From contig DCTO01000099.1 of NCBI GenBank assembly GCA_002329285.1, forward strand, positions 21,032 to 26,203: a DNA stretch of 5,172 nt, in the 5' to 3' direction. Under the pieces are notes generated by a model, which did no database searches, was not told where the DNA came from, and was given only the letters and a program-made list of their open reading frames with translations. Numbering within the stretch: position 1 is the first letter of the stretch; each line of letters begins with the position of its first letter. The stretch is from Ruminococcaceae bacterium UBA1438. Its GTDB lineage: Bacteria; Bacillota; Clostridia; Oscillospirales; Acutalibacteraceae. The position numbers were made by a program, and so were the translations under genes. This document shows positions 1 to 5,172 of this stretch, piece after piece.

Positions 1-361
1 TCTCCTTATAATCATTCAGATGCTTCGTTCTGATTGTAACGTGCTGATAAATCGTGCAATTTTCGCCAAGCCTTGCATATTCGCCGATGATAATTCCCGT
101 CGGGTGGGGCAGGCTTAAGCCTTTGCCGATTTCCGTGGTTTCCCTGATAAAAATATTGTATCTGCAAAACAGCTTTTTGTAATATGTTTTTGCAAAAATA
201 TTGCTGATAAAGCCGCCCTTTTTGGTGTAATATTGATATTGCCTGATAAGATAAACGGCGTTTTTTGCGGGGTTATAATTTCGGATTTTATATCTTTTCA
301 GGGGTGAAAGGCGCTGATTGCCGTAAACCTCCTGTTCAATGCATTCCTTATAAAAATTCAT
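1..361 (-). CDS. Serine-acetyltransferase-like hexapeptide acyltransferase, 3' end cut off by window
   Basis: This is the 5' part (120 codons) of an acyltransferase that probably transfers an acetyl group from acetyl-CoA. In this setting the acceptor is more likely a sugar of the repeat unit than free serine. Residues 30-45 (NPAKNAVYLIRQYQYY) match the short N-terminal region of capsule-locus 'serine acetyltransferases' and not the long helical domain of CysE. From about residue 77 the left-handed beta-helix begins: IGKG at 78-81, LPHPTGIIIG at 84-93, and LGENCTIYQHVTI at 98-110. H86 aligns with the catalytic His of CysE (E. coli H158), but the position of its Asp partner (D143) appears to hold F71. 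The ATG at 361 lies 3 nt after the upstream stop, with AGAGG as ribosome binding site. It is the only Met before the conserved domain. The family call is firm. The acceptor is unknown, and the C-terminal half is not visible. Confidence 0.88.
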   Translation of the reverse strand, partial: MNFYKECIEQEVYGNQRLSPLKRYKIRNYNPAKNAVYLIRQYQYYTKKGGFISNIFAKTYYKKLFCRYNIFIRETTEIGKGLSLPHPTGIIIGEYARLGENCTIYQHVTIRTKHLNDYKE

Positions 362-364
362 ATT

Positions 365-1603
365 TTACCTCTGTTTTAACTTTTCTTTTGCAGATTTTAA
401 AAGTCTCCAAAAGCTTTTCGGAACAAACTTTTTAATTTTAAGCTTAAAATGTATGAAATTAATTTGCATTTGGTATTTTTTTGCAATCAAATCAAAGCCT
501 TTTTGCTTTATGCTTTCAAGAATTTCTTCGCTGTTTTCGGGCTTGCGGGATGGCTCTCTCAGCTGGGTGTTGCCTGCGGCAACGTCATCAAAATCGCATT
601 CATAAAGGGTGATCCTGCCCTTAATGCTTTCAAAAAGCTCTGCGCCCTTTTTGGTGTTGATGATAACGCAGGATATGCCAAGCTTCTCGTTAAGCTCGCC
701 GCCGTTTTGCAAAAGCCAATCGCCGTGATTCCGCTGAATGCCCCAGTAATCGCCAAGCGTTATGTCAGCCGGGCGCCCCTTTCCCGCATATTTGCAGTGA
801 TAGCAGGAATCGCGGAAAAGCGAAAGATTTAAGAAATGGTGCATATAGCAGTATTTAACGTCGTTATCATCAAAAACAAGCTGCTGTGTGCGCCCGTCAT
901 CATATTCAAGCTCCGCCATATTATGAAGCTCCCAGCCGTGCTGCTTGCTTCTGAACTGAAAATCCTTAACCCTTGCGCCGGTGTGCTTTTCAAGCCATTT
1001 GATGTATTCGTTAAAGGTTTTGTTTGAGGGAACGCCGTGGCAAACGATATCCGCCGTCACAAGCTTTTCATAATCCTTTTTAAGATATGCCTTTAGGCCT
1101 GCAATTTGGCAGGGCGTGCCGGAAAACAAAACACTGCGCCCGCTCTCAAGCTCTGCCTTGCATTGCTGAAAAGCAAGCGCCGCGTTGCTTTGCAGATATT
1201 TGGATTTCAGAAGCGGCAAAAGCTCCGCCTCATTTTCAGCCATAATGTGGCGCGCGGCAAAACCGTCGCCCTCTTTCATAAGCGCTGCGCCGAAAACTGC
1301 GCCGCCATTGGAAATGATTTTTCTTGCAAGCGCCGCAAACAGCCCGCCGGAGGTGGATTCTTTAATCTCCTCAAGGCTTTTCACCTGCGCGGCGTAAGCG
1401 GCAAGGGGAGAGCCGTTTTCTTCCTTATTCTGAAAGCCGCAAACCCTTTTGCATGCCTTGCATTCAATGCAGCGCCCGTTATCAATTTGCGGATAAAGAA
1501 AGCCGTGCTCATCAGGCGCAAGGCTTATTGCCCCATTCGGGCAGATATTAACGCAGGCAGAGCAGCCGCAGCATTCACTGCCGTTTTCATAAAGCTTTAT
1601 CAA
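365..1603 (-). CDS. FrhB-like Fe-S flavoprotein (coenzyme F420 hydrogenase/dehydrogenase beta subunit family)
   Basis: This is a 412-residue cytoplasmic redox protein. The N-terminus carries two 4Fe-4S ferredoxin motifs: C11, C14, C17, C21-Pro, and C45, C48, C51, C55. The FrhB N- and C-terminal domains follow, with TSGGLFAALA (84-93), SKYLQS (134-139), SGTPCQIAGL (161-170, C165), DIVCHGVPS (185-193), the pair C267/C270, and DITLGDYWGI (280-289). In FrhB this fold binds FAD and reduces F420. Whether F420 is the substrate here is doubtful, and the reaction in polysaccharide loci is not established. The tail (about 386-412) is strongly basic and may touch membrane or partner proteins (inference). 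The start is TTG. Every Met codon downstream lies beyond both cluster motifs, and a perfect AAGGAGG sits 7 nt upstream. It follows the pyruvyl transferase gene by 35 nt, a pairing common in Clostridia and Bacteroidota polysaccharide clusters. The length is normal for the family. Confidence 0.93.
   Translation of the reverse strand: MIKLYENGSECCGCSACVNICPNGAISLAPDEHGFLYPQIDNGRCIECKACKRVCGFQNKEENGSPLAAYAAQVKSLEEIKESTSGGLFAALARKIISNGGAVFGAALMKEGDGFAARHIMAENEAELLPLLKSKYLQSNAALAFQQCKAELESGRSVLFSGTPCQIAGLKAYLKKDYEKLVTADIVCHGVPSNKTFNEYIKWLEKHTGARVKDFQFRSKQHGWELHNMAELEYDDGRTQQLVFDDNDVKYCYMHHFLNLSLFRDSCYHCKYAGKGRPADITLGDYWGIQRNHGDWLLQNGGELNEKLGISCVIINTKKGAELFESIKGRITLYECDFDDVAAGNTQLREPSRKPENSEEILESIKQKGFDLIAKKYQMQINFIHFKLKIKKFVPKSFWRLLKSAKEKLKQR
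368..372 (-). promoter_or_regulatory. Ribosome binding site of the acyltransferase gene
   Basis: AGAGG lies 6 nt before the ATG at 361 and is formed by the last two codons (Gln, Arg) of the FrhB-like gene. The next gene's initiation signal is thus inside the previous reading frame, which favours coupled translation. Confidence 0.65.
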
Positions 1604-1610
1604 AACCCTG

Positions 1611-1617
1611 CCTCCTT
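1611..1617 (-). promoter_or_regulatory. Consensus ribosome binding site deciding the TTG start of the FrhB-like gene
   Basis: AAGGAGG, a perfect anti-16S complement, lies 7 nt upstream of TTG at 1603-1601. No in-frame ATG lies nearby, and the first downstream Met codon would remove both ferredoxin motifs, so this site fixes the start. Confidence 0.85.
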
Positions 1618-1638
1618 AAAGTGTAATAATTGCTTGCC

Positions 1639-2718
1639 TCAGCTCAGCGCCTCTGCAAGGAAAGCCTTTGAATTCTTTGCAAGCGCTTCAATTTTATTTT
1701 TTGCCGTTTCAAAATCGTCGGGGGCGTCAAAATCAAAGCCCTCTGAAAAGAGGCGGCCTTCAAGCCCGATTGCGCCAAGAAAATCAACCATTCTTGAGCC
1801 GCTGTCCTTCATAATAACGGTGCAAAACCGTTTTTCAAATAAAACAGAAAAAACAGTTGCGTGAAAGGAATTTGTAATGATATATTCCGCGTTTTTAATA
1901 AGCCAAAGAAATTCCTGCGGCGCTGCGCCGTAAGCATTGCAGTCAAGCCCTGCAATATCTTTCTTTTCAATATAAACAACGGGCAGACCTTTTTCTTTTC
2001 CAAATGCCTTTGCATTTGCATAAACCTCATCGCCGTCGCCGAGGGCAAATGCAAAAATAAATTTTTCAGGTATGCCTGCCGGCGCTTTGATTATTGCCTG
2101 ATAATCGTTTGCATCAAGCAGCAGGGTGGGGTCAACCGCCGCCGCTACAGGCTTGCCGCTTGCCGCCTCAACCATCGGGGCAAAGCTTTTTTCTCTGACG
2201 GATATATAATCCAGCCGTTTGAGATAGTTAATAACCTCCGGCTGCTTTGTGAAATCAATGCTGCTGTCTGCAATGCTGGGGGCATATGCAATTTTGCGCT
2301 TGCCCTCATCTGCAAAGGAGAGGAAAAATGCCGGATCAGCGCCTTTGGTGCAGTTGATATTCCATATCTGGTCAGAACCGCAGATAAAAGCTTCAAAGGC
2401 ATCGTTAAGCCCTGCCATATCAGCCGCATCTGAATATTCGCTTTCGGTTAAACTAAAGTAATTCTTCCAAAAGCCCTCAAAGGCTTTTTTTCTTTTCAGA
2501 TTTTTTGGCAGAAAACAAATATCTCCTGCCAGTGATTTCGGGCTTTTTATATATCGCTGAGTTCTGAAAAGCCTGTAATCGTCAAAATTCAGCTTGTTTT
2601 TGTAATTAATGATTTTAGGCGAATGCCCGCAATCTGCCAGATGTTTCTGCAGGGCGTATGCCTGCAGGGCAGAGCCGTAGTTATATGAGCAGTGAAAGGT
2701 TATAATGCCTGTTTTCAC
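1639..2718 (-). CDS. Polysaccharide pyruvyl transferase family protein
   Basis: This 359-residue protein belongs to the CsaB/WcaK-type polysaccharide pyruvyl transferase family. Characterised members add a ketal-linked pyruvate from phosphoenolpyruvate to a sugar, giving the polymer negative charge. Visible signatures are an N-terminal ITFHCSYNYGSALQAYALQ (6-24), FICGSDQIWN (111-120), IAYAPSIADSS (143-153), ISVREKS (172-178), a VDPTLLLD segment (195-202) and ITNSFHATVFSVLF (281-294), whose H286 lies in the family's conserved S-F-H motif. There is no signal peptide or membrane segment, so it acts in the cytoplasm. The start is GTG and overlaps the flippase stop in a GTGA arrangement. AAGGAGG lies 7 nt upstream, inside the flippase's last codons, so translation is probably coupled. 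Many members next to FrhB-like genes have no proven pyruvyl transfer activity, so the exact reaction is uncertain. The family call is secure. Confidence 0.93.
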   Translation of the reverse strand: MKTGIITFHCSYNYGSALQAYALQKHLADCGHSPKIINYKNKLNFDDYRLFRTQRYIKSPKSLAGDICFLPKNLKRKKAFEGFWKNYFSLTESEYSDAADMAGLNDAFEAFICGSDQIWNINCTKGADPAFFLSFADEGKRKIAYAPSIADSSIDFTKQPEVINYLKRLDYISVREKSFAPMVEAASGKPVAAAVDPTLLLDANDYQAIIKAPAGIPEKFIFAFALGDGDEVYANAKAFGKEKGLPVVYIEKKDIAGLDCNAYGAAPQEFLWLIKNAEYIITNSFHATVFSVLFEKRFCTVIMKDSGSRMVDFLGAIGLEGRLFSEGFDFDAPDDFETAKNKIEALAKNSKAFLAEALS

Positions 2719-4178
2719 GCCTCTTCCTCCTTCGGCCTTGAAAGTTTTTCCTTGATTAAGTCAATCAGTGTATAAAACGATTTTATTTTAAAGATAACAG
2801 AAAGCAGTAAATAAACAGCGGCGCCAACTAAAACCTGCAGAATGATTGTGAAATAAACGTTAAGCCCCAGAAGTCCAACGGAAAATGCCGCCGCGCACAT
2901 AACGCCCGCGCAAAGCATATTCGGCAGCAAATCCTTAAGCTGCTCAAGACATCCGTAACCAACAAGCTTTTTGTTTGGCACGGCGTTAACCAAATTAGCA
3001 AAAATAACGGCGCAGATATCGCTGATTGCAATTGCTTTAACACCGAAGTGCATTGCAATCAAAACCATTCCCACTCCCGTCAGCTTCTTGATAAGCTCCA
3101 TTTTCAGAAACATATCGCTCCTTCCGGAAGCCTTAACCATCTGCAGGTTAACGGTATTTATCGGCTGCAGCATTTCGCCGATGCAGGCAATGCGCAAAAA
3201 CCAAACGGCAATGAGCCATTTTTCCGTCAGCAAAATAATAATCAGCGGCTTTGAAACCGCCATCAGCCCCAGCATTAGCGGAAAGGTAACATAGCTTGTC
3301 AGCTGCATAGACTGGCGCGCGATTTTTTTCATCATCGGCGGGTCGTCAGAGTAATCTGAAATCAGTGGAAAGGTAACAGAGCCGATTGCCGAATTAACAT
3401 TTGTTGTAAAAAGGGTGGGAAACTGCTTTCCTTTATTGTAATATGCAAGGTCATCAGAGGTGTATTTCTTGCCGATGACCAAAGAACGGCATTCGTTATA
3501 AACGCTGTTAAGCAGGCTGCCAAGAGTAATCTTCCAGCCGTATGATAAAAGCCGCTTTGCAGAGGTTTTTGAAAAATCCCTTGTCGGCCGCCATTCGATT
3601 GTGATGAAAAGGATGGCAGTGTCCATAACGGAATTAACAAGATATTGCGCGATAAGCGCCCAGGTGCCGCATCCGAAATATGCCATTGCAATTCCCACTG
3701 CTCCGGAGGTTATGGTTCCGATAATTGTTGAAAAGAAAAATTTCTTAAAAAGCATATGCCTTGAAACATATGCGTGCTGAATGGAATTAATAGCCGCAAT
3801 CGGAAGCTTCAGCGAGAATATGCGAAGCAGCCATATTAAGTTTTGGTTATTGTAAAAGCCTGCAATAAGCGGTGCACACGCGAATAATATGCCGTAAAGC
3901 AAAATTGAAATTGCTAGGCTGCAATAAAACATTGTTGAAAAATCTGTTTTATCCGCATCCTTTTTCTGAATCAGCGCAGTTGAAAAGCCGTCTGAAACAA
4001 AAACATCTGCAATATTGATAAACACCAGAATCATTGCCACCTCGCCGTATTGGGCGGGCATAAGCATACGCGCTAAAATGATGGAAACCACAAATGAAAC
4101 AATTTGTGCAGACCATCTTTCGGCAAATTTCCAGATAAGCCCGGAAACCGCCTTGGCTTTAAGATTTGAGTTTGCCAT
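2715..4178 (-). CDS. Wzx-type polysaccharide flippase (WzxC/TuaB-like, MOP superfamily)
   Basis: This is a 487-residue polytopic membrane protein with roughly 12-14 hydrophobic segments spread along its length and no cleavable signal. It most likely flips the undecaprenyl-diphosphate-linked repeat unit across the cytoplasmic membrane. The family is recognised from SGLIWKFAERWSAQIVSFVV (12-31), LARMLMPAQYGEVAM (35-49), DGFSTALIQKKD (63-74), YYNKGKQFP (246-254) and TFPLISDYSDD (269-279). These match the WzxC/TuaB-like branch of polysaccharide biosynthesis proteins. The C-terminus (residues 474-487) is charged and cytoplasmic, ending in a run of acidic residues. The start ATG at 4178 forms TAATG with the glycosyltransferase stop (1-nt overlap). 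The nearest ribosome-binding candidate, GGAGAG, is about 11 nt away and weak, so coupling to the upstream gene is likely. The length is normal and the frame is intact. The substrate cannot be read from sequence. Confidence 0.95.
   Translation of the reverse strand: MANSNLKAKAVSGLIWKFAERWSAQIVSFVVSIILARMLMPAQYGEVAMILVFINIADVFVSDGFSTALIQKKDADKTDFSTMFYCSLAISILLYGILFACAPLIAGFYNNQNLIWLLRIFSLKLPIAAINSIQHAYVSRHMLFKKFFFSTIIGTITSGAVGIAMAYFGCGTWALIAQYLVNSVMDTAILFITIEWRPTRDFSKTSAKRLLSYGWKITLGSLLNSVYNECRSLVIGKKYTSDDLAYYNKGKQFPTLFTTNVNSAIGSVTFPLISDYSDDPPMMKKIARQSMQLTSYVTFPLMLGLMAVSKPLIIILLTEKWLIAVWFLRIACIGEMLQPINTVNLQMVKASGRSDMFLKMELIKKLTGVGMVLIAMHFGVKAIAISDICAVIFANLVNAVPNKKLVGYGCLEQLKDLLPNMLCAGVMCAAAFSVGLLGLNVYFTIILQVLVGAAVYLLLSVIFKIKSFYTLIDLIKEKLSRPKEEEA
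2726..2732 (-). promoter_or_regulatory. Consensus ribosome binding site deciding the GTG start of the pyruvyl transferase gene
   Basis: AAGGAGG lies 7 nt upstream of GTG at 2718-2716. It is encoded inside the flippase gene, where the Pro-Lys-Glu-Glu-Glu-Ala codons near its end supply the purine run. The protein begins exactly at the family's conserved N-terminus, which supports this start. Confidence 0.85.
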
Positions 4179-5086
4179 TATTTATCCAGCTCTCCGTTAA
4201 TAAGCGCCTTGTAAAAGGTGCCTTCCTTATTGTAATTTTCATTTTTTTCTTTGTTTGAAAGCTTGTGAAAGCAGGTCAGGCTTTTGATGTTTTTCCAGAT
4301 CTGCTCATCAAAGGGCTTAAAAAGATATTGTCCCAAAACGCCCTGCGTTGTTGCGGGGGCAAGGAAAACTCTGTCCCACTCCTCCGGGTATTTTTCAATT
4401 GCCATTTTCAGGCAGAAGGTAACAAGGAAATACTCAATCAGCGAGTTTTCGTTTTTCCAGTATTCAAGATAAACGTCCCTTGTTGCTCTTAAAATATTGT
4501 TGTTGCTTTCCGCGCTCATAAGCCAGGTTGCGCCACAGCGGATTTCGCCAAGCCCTCTTTCCTTATACATAAAGAGCGGCGCATTATCAACGTAATCAGG
4601 CAGATCTGATGATGAGCAGAAAACCGTTGAATCCATCCAAATTCCGCCGTATTTTATCAGCAGCTCAAGGCGAATCAGATTTGAAAGCTTTGTGTTATCA
4701 ATAATGCCCTTTCTCCATTTTTTAATAAACCATTCGGGAATTTCAATATAATCGGAAAGGTTTTCCTCTGTGATAACAATAAACTCGCGCTCCGGAAAGC
4801 GCTCCTTCATCGTGTTAATGCATTTCTTAACAAGCGGGGGCGCATTTTCGATTCCCTGCATCCAGCAGGTGAAAAGCTTGTTTGAAAACTGCTTTTCCTC
4901 CGGCCTTGAGGGCTGATGATTTTCAAGCACATATGAATATTTTTTATGCACCTTTTCATAGCAGATAAGGCGGATATAAAGCCCGATAAGATTATCGGAC
5001 TCCGAAACGGTTAAATATCTTCTGTTAAGATGGTGGTAAAGCGAAACCCAAAGGGTGCCGTCCTTAATAACTTTTATTATGTCCAT
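4178..5086 (-). CDS. Capsular polysaccharide synthesis glycosyltransferase (Caps_synth, GT32-like)
   Basis: This is a 302-residue cytoplasmic glycosyltransferase predicted to add a sugar from a nucleotide donor to the growing lipid-linked repeat unit. Family signatures are LFTCWMQGIENAPPLVKKCI (71-90), the W-x-QG-x-x-x-AP block typical of Caps_synth, then LSNLIRLELLIKYGGIWMDST (134-154), which combines the S-x-x-x-R helix with the YGG-x-W-x-D-[AS]-T form of the DXD region. D152 is the likely metal and nucleotide-sugar ligand. Later blocks are WLMSAESNN (188-196), IEYFLVTFCL (217-226) and a CFHKLSNK segment (272-279). There is no membrane segment. The ATG at 5086 has only a weak AGAGAG ribosome binding site 8 nt upstream and lies 14 nt after the probable end of another coding frame. 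Linkage and donor are unknown. The length agrees with the family. Confidence 0.92.
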   Translation of the reverse strand: MDIIKVIKDGTLWVSLYHHLNRRYLTVSESDNLIGLYIRLICYEKVHKKYSYVLENHQPSRPEEKQFSNKLFTCWMQGIENAPPLVKKCINTMKERFPEREFIVITEENLSDYIEIPEWFIKKWRKGIIDNTKLSNLIRLELLIKYGGIWMDSTVFCSSSDLPDYVDNAPLFMYKERGLGEIRCGATWLMSAESNNNILRATRDVYLEYWKNENSLIEYFLVTFCLKMAIEKYPEEWDRVFLAPATTQGVLGQYLFKPFDEQIWKNIKSLTCFHKLSNKEKNENYNKEGTFYKALINGELDK

Positions 5087-5100
5087 AAAGAAATCTCTCT

Positions 5101-5172
5101 TTATCCTTTTAGGCTGTAAAGCAGCCTGATTGTGTTAATTTTCCCCGCCCTGCAAAGCTTTAAAACGGCGGG
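5101..5172 (-). CDS. Probable 3' end of an upstream gene, product unknown
   Basis: One minus-strand frame is open from the window edge to a TAA at 5103-5101. It encodes 23 residues ending in a basic tail, INTIRLLYSLKG. The other two minus-strand frames hit a stop within this stretch. The 14-nt gap to the next ATG agrees with the packing of the rest of the operon, which supports a real gene end. The fragment is too short to identify. A glycosyltransferase or another operon member is a guess from context only. It could also be plain leader sequence. Confidence 0.5.
   Translation of the reverse strand, partial: PAVLKLCRAGKINTIRLLYSLKG
5111..5127 (-). repeat. Short perfect inverted repeat (6-bp stem, 5-nt loop) before the glycosyltransferase gene
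   Basis: AGGCTG and CAGCCT flank a 5-nt spacer and would form a stem-loop in the transcript about 24 nt upstream of the glycosyltransferase ATG. On the minus strand it is followed by AAAAGG and not a U-run, and on the plus strand by GATTG, so it is not an intrinsic terminator in either direction. It falls inside the last codons of the probable upstream gene. A role in RNA stability or in translation of the next gene is possible, but chance is also plausible for 6 bp. Confidence 0.4.

Noticed and set aside
44..249. Four copies of CTGATAA (44-50, 144-150, 204-210, 243-249), resembling a dispersed repeat
   Set aside because: On the coding strand these are TTATCAG, arising mostly from the favoured ATC codon next to AGG or AGC (Ile-Arg/Ser). 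Spacing is irregular and the flanks are unrelated.
449..832. Plus-strand open frame of 127 codons
   Set aside because: It lies fully opposite the conserved C-terminal half of the FrhB-like gene and shows no domain of its own.
1604..1638. The 35-nt gap before the FrhB-like gene, examined for a hairpin, terminator or promoter
   Set aside because: Apart from the ribosome binding site it shows no stem-loop and is too short to hold a promoter plus leader.
1106..1864. Long plus-strand open frame (252 codons) opposite the FrhB-like and pyruvyl transferase genes
   Set aside because: It is antisense to two well-supported genes and crosses their junction. It has no recognisable domain and a composition rich in Ala, Lys, Arg and Phe typical of reverse-frame shadows.
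1861..2433. Plus-strand open frame of 190 codons
   Set aside because: It is antisense to the pyruvyl transferase core motifs. Its high Cys, Ile and Asn content looks like translated noise.
5144..5172. GC-rich inverted repeat CCCGCC/GGCGGG with a 17-nt loop, considered as a terminator
   Set aside because: The loop is long, no U-run follows on the minus strand, the element touches the window edge, and an open coding frame runs through it.
5087..5172. Possible promoter upstream of the glycosyltransferase (TTAACA as a -35 box)
   Set aside because: At 17 nt downstream the only candidate -10 is AGCCTA, a poor match, and the region looks like the end of an upstream gene.

Overview
The window lies inside a surface- or exopolysaccharide biosynthesis operon. 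All of its genes read on the minus strand. The likely host is a low-to-moderate-GC, gut-type Clostridia (Bacillota). The basis for this is two full-strength AAGGAGG ribosome binding sites, TTG and GTG starts, very tight gene packing, and protein families (Caps_synth transferase, WzxC/TuaB-like flippase, pyruvyl-transferase/FrhB pair, capsular 'serine acetyltransferase') that often sit together in such genomes. The taxonomic call is inference, not proof.

Layout in the direction of transcription, from high to low coordinates: (1) 5172-5101, the probable last 23 codons of an upstream gene of unknown function; (2) 5086-4178, a capsular polysaccharide synthesis glycosyltransferase; (3) 4178-2715, a Wzx-type lipid-linked oligosaccharide flippase; (4) 2718-1639, a polysaccharide pyruvyl transferase family protein; (5) 1603-365, an FrhB-like iron-sulfur flavoprotein ('coenzyme F420 hydrogenase beta subunit' family); (6) 361-1, the 5' part of a serine-acetyltransferase-like hexapeptide acyltransferase that runs off the window. 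Gaps are 14 nt, overlap 1 nt, overlap 4 nt, 35 nt and 3 nt. No convincing promoter or terminator appears anywhere, so the operon extends past both ends. There is no gene-free stretch of 300 bases.

Together the genes suggest a Wzx-dependent pathway. A glycosyltransferase adds a sugar to an undecaprenyl-linked repeat unit on the cytoplasmic face, an acyltransferase and possibly a pyruvyl transferase decorate it, and the flippase moves it outward. No polymerase (Wzy), initiating phosphoglycosyl transferase or chain-length regulator is visible. The redox role of the FrhB-like protein is the real open question.

Nothing here is demonstrably a new system. The points most worth following are the unexplained Fe-S flavoprotein paired with the pyruvyl transferase, and a pattern in which the two non-ATG starts carry consensus ribosome binding sites while the ATG starts carry weak ones or rely on stop-start overlap.
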